DNA of 56,724 nt from Actinomycetes bacterium (GTDB lineage: Bacteria; Actinomycetota; Acidimicrobiia; Acidimicrobiales; JAMCPL01): contig JAKBVZ010000032.1 of NCBI GenBank assembly GCA_021841005.1, forward strand, positions 11,410-68,133. Direction: 5' to 3'. The translations under genes and the position numbers were made by a program. This document shows positions 28,480-37,766 of this stretch, in pieces (positions within the stretch are counted from its first letter, which is position 1; the number at the start of each line of letters is the position of its first letter). The notes beneath the pieces were generated by a model, which did no database searches, had not been told where the DNA came from, and saw only the letters and a program-made list of their open reading frames with translations.

Positions 28480-29874
28480 TCAGCCGATGCCTACCGGCAA
28501 TTTTGCCGGATCCCATCCGAGACAGTCGACAGCGAGGTCGAATGCAAACCTGTCCGTCATTCCTGCCACGTATGCCACACTTGTCCAATGGATGGATGTG
28601 GCACTGTCATAGGTCGTGGCTGATGGTGGAGCCGGTAGTGTGGAGGTCGTGTGATGTCGGTATTGCAATTCTTGTCTGTCTACCGGCAGGCGATCCGGAT
28701 GGTCGATGAAGTACTCCACCAGGGAGCGTAGCACTGCTACGACAGCATCTCCTTGTCGGATGGAGTCCTCTCGTGTGTAGATGTTCTCGTAGTTGAACCG
28801 TCTCAGCTCTGCCAGCGCATGTGCCAACTCTGGTGACATGCCTATTACGCCGTTATCTCTTATGCACTGGACTACTGCCCTGATCAATGTATCCAGCTGC
28901 CTCGAACGTGTGGTACCGATCGTCTCGCTTACACTTGCAGGCAACTGATCTGTACTGGTTATACCAGATCTGACGGCATCCTCCAGATCATGGGCGCAAT
29001 AGGCGCACCGGTCCGCCCAGCGCACCACCATTCCTTCTGGCGTGGCCGGCAGCGGTCGCGACCATGAATGGTTGCGAATGCCATCCAGCGTTTCATGGCA
29101 GAGGTTGAGCGATGACAGGGTGACGTTGGCTCCCCAGGGAGCATGATCAAATCCATTTTCTAAAAATATACTGAGAGCGTCTTCACAAGCGTGGCCTCCG
29201 GGACCGTGGCCGCAGTCGTGGCCCAAGGCTATGGCTTCAGTGAGCGCTACATTCAGCCCGGCTGCCCTAGCAATTGCAGTAGCGACTTGGGCAACTTCCA
29301 GAGCGTGAGTGAGCCTGGTGCGCTGGTGATCTTTTGGGAAAACAAACACTTGTGTCTTGCCTGCGAGACGCCTGAATGCAGGTGAGTGGACGATGCGATC
29401 ACGGTCTCTCTCGAAACAGGTTCTCTCGGGGTCGGGAAGTTCACCGTAGGCCCTATTCCCTGCCCCGTAAGCCCTCGTGGCTCCAACGGCGAGACCAACC
29501 TCCTCTGCTTGTTCCCTTGCTTCGCGGTCGTAGGTCAATGCATGGATTCTCATAAGTGGACGGTAATGTTCCTGGTAATCCTCATGCGATGTACCCGAGA
29601 GCCAATTGATAGGCAGTAGGCCTTCCCGATTGGTACCGTCTTGGTGGTCGTGCGGCAGGAGCATATCGGTATGGTGGCTGAAGGGCATGGCAATACCCTT
29701 TGCACAGACATCCGGCAGGGACTCCGGATCCGTTGGGGCATCAGGGATTGCTCGGCTGCTCAGGCGGTCACGGCTAGGATCGGGGCCGACACGCCATACG
29801 GTCGGTTCCATGGTGCCTGCCCATATGTCCGCTCTGGTCTTACCAGCGCCGCTACCCTGCTTGACGATGCTCAT
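28480..29874 (-). CDS. dgt: Deoxyguanosinetriphosphate triphosphohydrolase-like protein
   Basis: An HD-domain phosphohydrolase that removes triphosphate from dNTPs, chiefly dGTP. Diagnostic segments are ERTCFERDRDRIVHSPAFRR, KTQVFVFPKDHQRTRLTHAL, the HD site HDCGHGPGGHACEDAL, and HNWS-like FRNHSW/DRCAYCAHDLEDA with the metal ligands. The core begins around MRIHALTYDREAREQAEE (29556). If translation starts at ATG 29874, the protein carries a poorly conserved, histidine-containing N-terminal extension of about 106 residues. That would be unusual for the family, so the true start may be 29556, although neither has a clear ribosome-binding site. It is followed by the metallopeptidase gene. Confidence 0.88.
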   Translation of the reverse strand: MSIVKQGSGAGKTRADIWAGTMEPTVWRVGPDPSRDRLSSRAIPDAPTDPESLPDVCAKGIAMPFSHHTDMLLPHDHQDGTNREGLLPINWLSGTSHEDYQEHYRPLMRIHALTYDREAREQAEEVGLAVGATRAYGAGNRAYGELPDPERTCFERDRDRIVHSPAFRRLAGKTQVFVFPKDHQRTRLTHALEVAQVATAIARAAGLNVALTEAIALGHDCGHGPGGHACEDALSIFLENGFDHAPWGANVTLSSLNLCHETLDGIRNHSWSRPLPATPEGMVVRWADRCAYCAHDLEDAVRSGITSTDQLPASVSETIGTTRSRQLDTLIRAVVQCIRDNGVIGMSPELAHALAELRRFNYENIYTREDSIRQGDAVVAVLRSLVEYFIDHPDRLPVDRQELQYRHHTTSTLPAPPSATTYDSATSIHWTSVAYVAGMTDRFAFDLAVDCLGWDPAKLPVGIG

Positions 29875-29903
29875 ATCCAAAGATTAACAGCAAGCTGTAA
29901 CGC

Positions 29904-29913
29904 TTACCGGTAA
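29904..29913. promoter_or_regulatory. Perfect palindrome upstream of dgt
   Basis: TTACCGGTAA, a perfect 10-bp palindrome about 30 bases before the first possible dgt start, with further partial symmetry around it (GTAACG and GTAACGG). It could be an operator, but no regulator is implied by the sequence. Confidence 0.3.
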
Positions 29914-29975
29914 CGGAAGCGCAGGCTCGCGCACGTGCCGGCAATGGTCGGAGATACATGCTTCCATGAAGCTGG

Positions 29976-30689
29976 TCATTTCATGGAGCGCATCAGTTGG
30001 TAGACTTCTTTGAGAGAGTCCACGGAATCTCGTGGAAGAGGTTGGGGTGAGCCCAACAGGGTTGCGCCCATGACTATGTGGGCGGTCCTTTCGGCGAGTA
30101 TTGCTAATTCCAATGCGTGGGAGGGTGATTTGCCGACTGAAACCATTCCGTGGTTTGCCAGCAATGCAACGCTGCGACCCTCCAGTACCATTGTTGCGTT
30201 GGTTGCCATTGCCTGCGTACCGCTCATCCCATAAGTGGATACTTCGATGTCACCACCGAGATAGACGATGGTCTCGTCCATCCACGCCGGTATGGGTTTT
30301 CCCGCCAAAGCGAACATGCTTGCATATACTGGATGTGAATGCACCACCGACGCTATGTCGGGGAACCTCTTGTAGCATTCTATATGGAGCAGCTTTTCCG
30401 ATGAAGGAGAGCGACCACCATCGAGAACTTCCCCATCTGGTGCGATAGTCACCAGGTCACCAAGAGCCATCTCCTCGTACGATATAGAGGAAGGAGTGAT
30501 GCAAATGTTCCCATCGGGGAGGCGGGCAGACACATTACCCTGAGTACCCTGTACCATGCCCTTGCTGTACATTGCCTTTGCTGCACGAAGTATCTCGTTA
30601 CGGAGGGTATTGCGGGTGTCCTCGGTTGCCTCGAGGCCGTTCCCCGCTTCCAAACCGTCCTCTGCGTGTTCCACGTGTTCTGTACTCAT
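29976..30689 (-). CDS. Class II aldolase / fuculose-phosphate aldolase-type protein
   Basis: A 237-residue protein of the AraD/FucA family. It shows KGMVQGTQGNVSAR (phosphate-binding), SPSSEKLLHIECYKRFPD, the zinc ligands HSHPVYASMFA, and LLANHGMVSVG. These enzymes cleave or epimerise sugar phosphates such as L-fuculose-1-phosphate. The ATG at 30689 (MSTEHVEH) is preceded by TAAGAT seven bases upstream with CGGACA 16 bases further, which suggests a leaderless message. An upstream in-frame extension has no conserved residues. The substrate cannot be decided. dgt lies 101 bases downstream on the same strand. Confidence 0.85.
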   Translation of the reverse strand: MSTEHVEHAEDGLEAGNGLEATEDTRNTLRNEILRAAKAMYSKGMVQGTQGNVSARLPDGNICITPSSISYEEMALGDLVTIAPDGEVLDGGRSPSSEKLLHIECYKRFPDIASVVHSHPVYASMFALAGKPIPAWMDETIVYLGGDIEVSTYGMSGTQAMATNATMVLEGRSVALLANHGMVSVGKSPSHALELAILAERTAHIVMGATLLGSPQPLPRDSVDSLKEVYQLMRSMK

Positions 30690-30839
30690 ATGGAGGATCT
30701 TAGCAGCGCTACAGTGAGTGTCCGGGGTGACTCCGCGATGAAGACTCCATGCCAAGATAGGCAGGCTGGATGCGCTGGATTGCTGGCAGGCACTTAAATG
30801 TTTACAGATGGTAGGCAGAACAGGTTGTGTCAATATCTT

Positions 30840-30849
30840 ACGTTAACGT
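30840..30849. promoter_or_regulatory. Candidate operator between aldolase and MFS genes
   Basis: ACGTTAACGT is a perfect palindrome inside the near-perfect 16-mer CTTACGTTAACGTGAG. It lies in the 456-bp intergenic region between the divergent aldolase and MFS genes. The form resembles operators of MerR- or TetR-family regulators. No regulator gene lies next to it. Confidence 0.4.
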
Positions 30850-31000
30850 GAGAGTTATTCTAGAGTCTATGAGGTGCTAATATATATGGATATATATGGT
30901 TAGGCGACTTTGCACAAGGGATGCAGGGCATGCGAGCCGTCAGCAATTAATTACTACAGGTATTTTTGGAGAGAGCGTAGTCCTAGGCAGGTGGCAGTAA

Positions 31001-31063
31001 GGATGGCAGCAAGATGAGGATGGCAGCAAGATGAGATACAAGATGAGGATGGCAGCAAGATGA
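31001..31063. repeat. 17-bp repeat, three copies, in the leader of the first MFS gene
   Basis: Three perfect copies of ggatggcagcaagatga at 31001-31017, 31018-31034 and 31047-31063. The second and third are separated by gatacaagatga. They lie about 85-145 bases before the MFS start codon and probably within the transcribed leader. Confidence 0.9.
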
Positions 31064-31145
31064 GATACGGACATATGCAGGCACAGGAGGCACAGCCCAC
31101 ACGCCAGGCATGTCCGGTGAGCACGGGCCGTCCGGAGGGAAATCC

Positions 31146-32951
31146 ATGACCCGCTCAGCGCCCGCGAGAACAAGCGGCGATCCGTACAAGGGCAAGTGGC
31201 TCGCCCTGTCGAACACCACCCTCGGGATACTGATGGTCGTGATCAATTCCACCGTTATCCTGATAGCGCTTCCCGACATATTCAGGGGAATCCATCTTGA
31301 TCCGCTCTTGCCGAGCAATACCGACTACTTCCTCTGGCTCCTCATGGGTTACATGGTGGCTACTGCTGTGTTGGTGGTCAGCTTCGGACGATTGGGCGAC
31401 ATATATGGTCGTGTAAAGATGTACAATCTCGGCTTTGTCATCTTCACGGCGTTCTCCATCATGCTCGCCGTCACCTGGATGCACGGTCCTGCAGGCGCAA
31501 TGTGGTTGATCGTGATGCGGATACTCCAAGGAATAGGAGGCGCCCTCATCTTTGCCAATTCCTCAGCCATCCTGACTGATGCCTTCCCGCCGGACCAGAG
31601 GGGACTTGCTCTCGGAGTCAATCAAGTGGCCGCTATAGGAGGCTCCTTTCTGGGTCTGATAATAGGTGGATTACTCGGTCCCATCGAGTGGCATCTTGTC
31701 TTCATAGTATCTGTACCCATCGGCATATTCGGTACGATATGGTCATATTTGAATCTCCATGAGCACGGCATCCGCCAGGCTTCGAAAATAGACTGGCTGG
31801 GAAACATAATCTTTGCTGCAGGCCTTGTATCGTTGTTGGTAGGGATTACTTACGGTATCGAGCCTTATGGACGTCATACCATGGGATGGACCAACCCGTC
31901 GGTCTTGGCCGAGATAATCGGGGGCGTGATCATGCTGGTCGTATTCGCCTTCGTGGAGACAAAGGTGGAGCATCCCATGTTCAGGATGCCGCTCTTCCGC
32001 ATCCGTGCATTTACTGCCGGCAATCTAGCCGGTCTGCTGGCGGCACTGGGTCGTGGCGGGATGATGTTCATACTGATCATATGGCTTCAGGGGATCTGGC
32101 TTCCCCAGCATGGTTACAGCTTCTCGGTAACGCCCCTATGGGCAGGTATATATATGGTGCCGCTTACAGTAGGCTTCCTAGTTGCCGGCCCTATATCAGG
32201 AATTCTCAGCGATCACTTCGGTGCTCGCCCGTTTGCCACAGCTGGCATGGTCGCTGCGGCAATCAGCTTCGGTTTGCTGGAGTTGCTGCCTGCCAACTTC
32301 AGCTATGTCTGGTTTGCTCTCCTGCTCTTGATGAATGGGCTTGCAATGGGTCTGTTCGCGTCTCCCAATCGTGCCGGAATCATGAACAGCCTGCCTGCCA
32401 ACCGCAGGGGTGTCGGTTCTGGGATGGCAGCTACGTTCCAGAATTCGGCGATGGTACTGTCCATCGGTATCTTCTTTACGCTTATCATATTTGGCCTGAC
32501 CTCGAGTCTACCGTCCGCTCTGTACCACGGCCTCGTGGTTCAGGGCGTGCCCAGCGGCGCCGCTGCCAAGGTGGCTCACCTGCCGCCCACAGGTGCGCTC
32601 TTTGGGGCATTTCTAGGATATGATCCTATAAAGACTCTTCTTGGCTCGAGGGTGCTCTCGCATCTTCCTGCCGCTAGGGCGGCCTACCTCACCGGCAGGA
32701 GCTTCTTCCCCAAGCTCATCTCCCATCCATTCATGCAGGGACTGGGGGAGGCATTCGACTTTGCAGCTGTGGCATGTGTTGTGGCGGCCATCGCATCGTG
32801 GATGCGAGGCAAGAAATACCACCACGTGGACACCGCAGAGGACCTGGGAATCGAGGCAGGAGGAGCAGAGGCTGGCACTCCAGTAGATGGCGCGATGGCC
32901 GGTGCGGCAGTTGCTGGAGATGGGTCGTCTGCCGGCGATACCAATGAGTAG
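31146..32951 (+). CDS. MFS transporter, DHA2 (14-helix drug:H+ antiporter) type
   Basis: A 601-residue membrane protein with about 14 hydrophobic helices. It has the MFS loop motif FGRLGDIYGRVKMYNLG after helix 2, VMRILQGIGGALIFANSSA in helix 4 and GGSFLGLIIGGLL in helix 5 (motif C of exporters). DHA2 transporters export drugs and other organic molecules in exchange for protons. The start is ATG 31146, with CGGAGGG ten bases upstream. The C-terminal tail of about 40 residues is rich in Gly, Ala and Glu. A second MFS gene of the same subfamily follows after 70 bases, so they may be duplicated paralogues. Confidence 0.88.
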   Translation: MTRSAPARTSGDPYKGKWLALSNTTLGILMVVINSTVILIALPDIFRGIHLDPLLPSNTDYFLWLLMGYMVATAVLVVSFGRLGDIYGRVKMYNLGFVIFTAFSIMLAVTWMHGPAGAMWLIVMRILQGIGGALIFANSSAILTDAFPPDQRGLALGVNQVAAIGGSFLGLIIGGLLGPIEWHLVFIVSVPIGIFGTIWSYLNLHEHGIRQASKIDWLGNIIFAAGLVSLLVGITYGIEPYGRHTMGWTNPSVLAEIIGGVIMLVVFAFVETKVEHPMFRMPLFRIRAFTAGNLAGLLAALGRGGMMFILIIWLQGIWLPQHGYSFSVTPLWAGIYMVPLTVGFLVAGPISGILSDHFGARPFATAGMVAAAISFGLLELLPANFSYVWFALLLLMNGLAMGLFASPNRAGIMNSLPANRRGVGSGMAATFQNSAMVLSIGIFFTLIIFGLTSSLPSALYHGLVVQGVPSGAAAKVAHLPPTGALFGAFLGYDPIKTLLGSRVLSHLPAARAAYLTGRSFFPKLISHPFMQGLGEAFDFAAVACVVAAIASWMRGKKYHHVDTAEDLGIEAGGAEAGTPVDGAMAGAAVAGDGSSAGDTNE

Positions 32952-33021
32952 GTGCATAGAGTTTGCATAGGCGTGTACACCGCATGCAGGCGATACCGGC
33001 ACCGCTAGACTGACCTATACG

Positions 33022-34635
33022 ATGTCGTTTGTAACTACTGCGAGAACTGCCCTGTCTCGGCGCGCAACCATTGCAGGCCGGAACGAGAGTCTTGGCGGTG
33101 TTGACGGTGCGGGCCACGGAGCTGGTGAGGGTGGCGTCGATGGTGCGAATTCCGGAAGCGGGAACAGGGTCGGCCATCCAGACCTTGCCCTGCTCGTCGT
33201 CATGACGGGGGTGCTTATTACTGCGGTGGACACCACCATCGTGGTACTGGCGCTTCCTGAGATAGAGCGCGCACTCCATATAAGCTTGTCTGCTGTCATC
33301 TGGGTGATTATCGGCTACCTTCTTGTGATTACCATTCTGGCCATGCAGGTGGGCAGGCTGGGTGACATGTTTGGCCGTGTACGCATGTACAAGCTCGGTT
33401 TCCTGATATTCATAATCGGGTCTTTTCTGTGCGCACTCTCCTTCAACGAGATGTCCATCATACTTTTCCGGGTGCTCCAGGGAGCTGGAGGCGCCCTTAT
33501 CCAGGCGAACAGTGGGGCAGTCGTGGCGGATACCTTTCCTCCCGAAAAGAGAGGCAGGGCTTACGGGTTCATCGCAGTGGGTTGGAGCGTCGGAGCGGTG
33601 CTCGGCATAGTGCTGGGCGGTCTGATCATTACCTATATTTCATGGCGCTGGATTTTCTGGATCAACGTGCCTATAGGTGTCCTTGCATTGGTGGCCGCTG
33701 GCCGGGTACTGGTGGAACGGGCGGAGCGCAGTAGCAAGAGAATCGATTGGGCGGGTATGGTCTTGCTCGGCGGGGGACTGTTCTGCCTTCTGTGGGCTAT
33801 GACCAAGCTTACCAGCGAGTCGTTTGATCTGGCGGTTGGGGCTTTCTTTGCAGGTGGTCTCTTGCTGCTGGCTGTATTCCTGGTCGTTCAGGCTCGCGTG
33901 AAGGATCCGGTTGTCAACCTGTCCATATTCAGGATACCGACTATGACGCCTTCGCTTTTTGCCGCTCTCGTGCAGGCCACCGCGAATTACGCGGTACTGT
34001 TCCTGCTGATCATGTATCTTCAGGGAGTTAGGGGGCTGAGCCCGCTGGATGCTTCGCTGCTGCTGGTTCCCGGTTACGTGCTCGGGGGCGTCATAGGACC
34101 CTTTGCCGGCAAGCTTGCAGATAGGACCAGCCCGGTGTTTCCGGCTACGGCCGGCCTTGGGATACAGGTTGTGGCTCTTTTGCTCTATGCCAACCTGGGT
34201 ACCAGTGCCGGTCTGTGGATGGTCGTACTGGCTAGCGTGGTGAATGGAATAGGAGGGTCGGCTTTCTTTCCTGGGAACAATTCGGCAGTGATGAAGGCAT
34301 CCACCCAGGAGTTGTTTGGTATATCTTCAGGAATGTTGAGAACCTTTTCGAACGTGGGCATGGTGTTCTCATTTGCAATGGCCATCCTAGTGGCGGCGCG
34401 CACCATTCCCAAGAGGCTGGCGTTTGCGATTTTTGTGGGCACCACCCATCTGGTCAACTCGGTTAAGGGGCCATTCAACAACGGGATACATTCGGCGTTC
34501 TACGCTTCCGCCGGGCTTATGATATTTGCGGCCGTGCTCTCGGCCTCAAGAATATTCTCCCATCATCACATCAAGGGTTCGGCGCTTGTACCGGCGGCGG
34601 GCCAGGGCGATGAGCTGTCTGTGCCAGAGGTGTAG
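33022..34635 (+). CDS. MFS transporter, DHA2 type (second copy)
   Basis: A 537-residue transporter with an N-terminal hydrophilic tail of about 45 residues and then around 14 helices. Motifs are MQVGRLGDMFGRVRMYKLG after helix 2, LFRVLQGAGGALIQANSGA in helix 4 and VGAVLGIVLGGLI in helix 5. It is clearly related to the preceding MFS protein (shared GRLGD-x-x-GRV-x-MY pattern) but is shorter between helices 13 and 14. Substrate unknown. The start ATG 33022 has no strong Shine-Dalgarno sequence; the in-frame ATG MTGVLITAVDTT is too far in to be the start. The stop is followed by 119 bases before the convergent mtrB-like gene. Confidence 0.87.
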   Translation: MSFVTTARTALSRRATIAGRNESLGGVDGAGHGAGEGGVDGANSGSGNRVGHPDLALLVVMTGVLITAVDTTIVVLALPEIERALHISLSAVIWVIIGYLLVITILAMQVGRLGDMFGRVRMYKLGFLIFIIGSFLCALSFNEMSIILFRVLQGAGGALIQANSGAVVADTFPPEKRGRAYGFIAVGWSVGAVLGIVLGGLIITYISWRWIFWINVPIGVLALVAAGRVLVERAERSSKRIDWAGMVLLGGGLFCLLWAMTKLTSESFDLAVGAFFAGGLLLLAVFLVVQARVKDPVVNLSIFRIPTMTPSLFAALVQATANYAVLFLLIMYLQGVRGLSPLDASLLLVPGYVLGGVIGPFAGKLADRTSPVFPATAGLGIQVVALLLYANLGTSAGLWMVVLASVVNGIGGSAFFPGNNSAVMKASTQELFGISSGMLRTFSNVGMVFSFAMAILVAARTIPKRLAFAIFVGTTHLVNSVKGPFNNGIHSAFYASAGLMIFAAVLSASRIFSHHHIKGSALVPAAGQGDELSVPEV

Positions 34636-34754
34636 GTGATGGGCCGGGGAGTGCTGTACCGGGCCAAACCAGTATAGTGGGTGTAGCTATAATCGCAACG
34701 CCGCCAGCAGTGGTCGTAGAAGGGTCAAGGCTAAACTGGCCGGGGTGGGGGGTC

Positions 34755-36992
34755 TCAGGAGGTGGGGGGTCCCCCAGCAGTTGCGGACCGCGCAGCAGGA
34801 CCAGCCGTTGTGGATGTGGAAACTGTTTTTCGTGAAGGCGCCGGGGAAGTTACTGGCAGTAGCGGTGCCAGAGCAGCGTAATCGCTTCTGTTCACCGGAC
34901 CTGGCAGTAGTGCGCCTATAGCATTCGGTACATCTATGGAGTGTCCTTTCATTTTAAACGACACTCCGGTGATGCCGGAAAGAGCAGTGACGGTAAAGAC
35001 TATCTGAGCGGTGGCTTGAATCTGTGCCGGCCCCGATAGGGTCCCGAAAGTGGACGAGAGGCTGACCTCCACCGTGGAGCCGACCGTTCTTGCCGTCAGG
35101 CTTCCTGATTGCTGAGGTATGGCAGTAGATAGGCCGAACGAGGCTTCTGACTTTGTCGGTCCACTGGCGAGTGCGTTGAGCAGGGAATCGAGAGGTGCCG
35201 GGAAGGCGACATCGCGGGTGACTGGCCATAGACGACCGGTGGCTGCCACCAGGTAAATGGTGACAGGGACTTCCACCGGTGCGTTCTTCGTGTTGAGAGG
35301 AGGATTGAAAGGGGATTTGTCCATCAGCCCAAATGGTATGGATTTTCGTGGCAAGGTGGTGGGATGGCTCTGGGCGGTAATAGTGCAGGATGCGAGCACG
35401 AGAGTGGTTGTTGCCAGTAGGGTGCTGGTGCGTGAAATCCTGCCGATGCGCCGTCGCGATCCGTTGGTACTGCGCTTACGTGCCTGAGGAGAGGTGCCAT
35501 TACCCTGACGGGTCATGCCATTGCCCGAGCTTTGATCGCTGCCTTCTGGCGGCGATTCCGGGTCATCTGAATAGGCCGGCGGGCTGGAAGCTGGTGTGTT
35601 GTTTTGAGCGAGCTGTTGAGGGATATCCACAACAAATCTATTTTCTCCGTCGACCGTACTTTCGATTGATATGCGTCCCTGATGCAGTTTAATGTGTTCT
35701 AGAGCTAGAGCAAGACCCAGCCCTGTACCAGTCGCGTTGCCTCGCCGTCCTGCTGTCCTGCCCCGGTAAAATCGTTCGAAGACCTTCTGGCGTTGATCGG
35801 GTGGTACTCCTGGCCCGCGGTCGATCACTGATATGCGTACGAAAGGGTATTTCTCCTCAGCGGTGATCCCAGTGAGACCACCTGCGTGCTGGTTGGCATT
35901 GTCGACAAGGTTTGCAAATACCCGTTCCAGCCGTCTCTTGTCCACCATGACCTCCAGGCCGTCCAGCGCAGGTGAGATATGTACGGGCACGGAATCTCTT
36001 GCAAACGCATGGGCAATATGGCGAACCAGCATGCTTGCATCGACGGTTTCCAGAGACAGTTCTGCAGAACCTGAATCTATGGTACTGATCTCGAGAAGCT
36101 CTTGGACCATAGCTTGGAAACGGCTTATTTCGGCGACGAGTAGATCCAATGCCTGCCGTGACTGTCTATCCAGGTCGTGCGCGTGCATTTGCAGGATTTC
36201 AGCCGTCGTGGCCAGCGTGGTGAGAGGAGATCGCAGCTCGTGGCTGACATCCAATGTGAAACGTGTCTCTCGTTCGATGCGTTTGGCAAGCGAGTCCGCC
36301 ATCTGATTGAATGATTCGAAGAGTGGATCCAGGTCAGAATCGCCTGTGGTCTCCAGTTTGGTGAAAAGGTTACCTCCGGCAATGTCTACTGCCGCCTGAG
36401 AGGTTGCTACGAGAGAGCGCAGGACCCGGCCGGCCGCCCACCTGCCAGTGGCCGCTCCGGCGATCGTGGTGACCAGTGCAGCGATGGCCAGCACGAGTAG
36501 AAGCACGCGAAGGATGCCGTCAAGATCTTCCAGGGAAAATATCTCGAAATAACGGGCACCTATGCTTGGCATGGGAATCCCGACAGCGAACTCCGGCGTT
36601 CCGGAAATCATGAACAGCTGGTCAGCTGGCTGACCCGATAGAACTAGGCGTTTGAAATTTGCAGGTAACGAGTCTTCTCCGATTGATATTGACGTTGCGT
36701 ACCACTGGTGATCACTCAAGACCACTGACCTTGCCCCAGGAGCGGTACCAAGGGAGTCGATTACTGCTGGCACTTTGGCGCCTGACGACCTGAGACCCGT
36801 GAGCACCAGCGAGGCGTTGGCGAATGACTGGTGGATGTCAGACGTCTCGCGTTGCGAGATTATGTAATGCCGTGCAGTAAAATACGTCAATCCGGCCAGC
36901 AGTAATGATAGCATGAGAGCTCCGAGGCCGAATATCAGGGTCAAGCGAGTTCTCAAGCCCATGTGCTTGCGGAAGTGCCCGTTTCGCATCAT
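34755..36992 (-). CDS. mtrB: MtrB-type sensor histidine kinase fused in frame to a lipoprotein-like GerMN domain
   Basis: One open frame of 745 residues. It has a helix at about 18-38, an extracytoplasmic sensor region, a second helix at about 165-188, HAMP, a phosphoacceptor domain with DVSHELRSPLTTL, and HATPase motifs NLVDNANQHAGG, DRGPGVPPDQ and GTGLGLALALEH. After a Ser/Pro-rich linker the frame continues from Met493 with a basic stretch, a hydrophobic run and the lipobox-like TLVLASC (Cys536), then a GerMN domain (about 565-680: PVTIYLVAATGRLWPVTRDV, ALASGPTKSEA, VEVSLSSTFGTLSG). In actinobacteria mtrA-mtrB is followed by a separate lipoprotein gene lpqB with a GerMN domain. Here the two are continuous. 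Internal initiation at ATG 35516 could still yield a separate lipoprotein, though its ribosome-binding site is weak. mtrA overlaps by four bases. Confidence 0.85.
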   Translation of the reverse strand: MMRNGHFRKHMGLRTRLTLIFGLGALMLSLLLAGLTYFTARHYIISQRETSDIHQSFANASLVLTGLRSSGAKVPAVIDSLGTAPGARSVVLSDHQWYATSISIGEDSLPANFKRLVLSGQPADQLFMISGTPEFAVGIPMPSIGARYFEIFSLEDLDGILRVLLLVLAIAALVTTIAGAATGRWAAGRVLRSLVATSQAAVDIAGGNLFTKLETTGDSDLDPLFESFNQMADSLAKRIERETRFTLDVSHELRSPLTTLATTAEILQMHAHDLDRQSRQALDLLVAEISRFQAMVQELLEISTIDSGSAELSLETVDASMLVRHIAHAFARDSVPVHISPALDGLEVMVDKRRLERVFANLVDNANQHAGGLTGITAEEKYPFVRISVIDRGPGVPPDQRQKVFERFYRGRTAGRRGNATGTGLGLALALEHIKLHQGRISIESTVDGENRFVVDIPQQLAQNNTPASSPPAYSDDPESPPEGSDQSSGNGMTRQGNGTSPQARKRSTNGSRRRIGRISRTSTLLATTTLVLASCTITAQSHPTTLPRKSIPFGLMDKSPFNPPLNTKNAPVEVPVTIYLVAATGRLWPVTRDVAFPAPLDSLLNALASGPTKSEASFGLSTAIPQQSGSLTARTVGSTVEVSLSSTFGTLSGPAQIQATAQIVFTVTALSGITGVSFKMKGHSIDVPNAIGALLPGPVNRSDYAALAPLLPVTSPAPSRKTVSTSTTAGPAARSATAGGPPTS

Positions 36993-37666
36993 GTGACCAG
37001 TTTGTACCCCAAGCCCCTGACCGTCACTAGGTGGACAGGATTTGCAGGGTCATCTTCTATCTTGATGCGAAGTCTCCTGACATGGACATCCACCAGCCTG
37101 CCATCAGCGAAGTAATCATAACCCCATACCCGGTCGAGCAACTGGTCGCGAGATAGAACCTTGCCGGCATTCTCGATCAGCTCGCACATCAAGCGGAACT
37201 CCGTCTTTGTGCAATGCAGGTCGGCGCCTTCCTTCGTCACTATGCCTTCCTCGGGGTACACCGTTATCTTGCCGAACGACATTGTGTCCGTATGGTCTGC
37301 AAGGCGAGTTCGTCTGAGAAGCGCTCTTATACGAGCGGTCAGCTCTTTTAGGACGAATGGCTTTGTTACGTAGTCGTCGGCACCGGCCTCCAGGCCCGCG
37401 ACTATGTCATGGGTGTCAAGGCGCGCCGTAACCATGACCACGGGGACATTGCTCGTCTTCCTGATCTGCCGGCAGCATTCGAAGCCGTCTATGCCAGGAA
37501 GCATGATGTCCAGGAGCACTACGTCAACCGACTTCTCATGGAACCCGACCAGAGCCTCTTCACCGCTACCCACCGCGTCTACGCCATACCCTTCTTCTTG
37601 CAGTGCAATCTTGAGCGACGTACGGATTCGTTCGTCGTCCTCGATGATCATGACGGTGGATTTCAT
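36989..37666 (-). CDS. mtrA: MtrA-type response regulator
   Basis: A 225-residue OmpR-family regulator. The receiver domain has acidic pair IIEDDERIR, phosphoacceptor in VVLLDIMLPG (Asp near 53), and the conserved Lys in DDYVTKPF. The winged-helix domain has TKTEFRLMCELIENAGKVLSRDQLLDRVWGYDY and the C-terminal VRGLGYKL. The VWGYDYFADGRLVDVHVRRLR stretch is close to MtrA/PhoP-type regulators. MtrA controls cell-wall and division genes in actinobacteria. Its stop overlaps the kinase start (ATGA), so the pair is translationally coupled. Confidence 0.9.
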   Translation of the reverse strand: MKSTVMIIEDDERIRTSLKIALQEEGYGVDAVGSGEEALVGFHEKSVDVVLLDIMLPGIDGFECCRQIRKTSNVPVVMVTARLDTHDIVAGLEAGADDYVTKPFVLKELTARIRALLRRTRLADHTDTMSFGKITVYPEEGIVTKEGADLHCTKTEFRLMCELIENAGKVLSRDQLLDRVWGYDYFADGRLVDVHVRRLRIKIEDDPANPVHLVTVRGLGYKLVT

Positions 37667-37766
37667 GCGTAGACCAACCTGACTACCTGCTTAGATTTTA
37701 CCAATATTCTTGCCTACAACTGTAGATTAACACCTTCGTGGTGCTATCGGGAGTAGTGTAACCTCT

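Noticed and set aside
34740..34790. GGGGGGTCCCCC inverted repeat as a terminator between the MFS and mtrB genes
   Set aside because: It lies within the last codons of the mtrB fusion and has no adjoining T-run on either strand.
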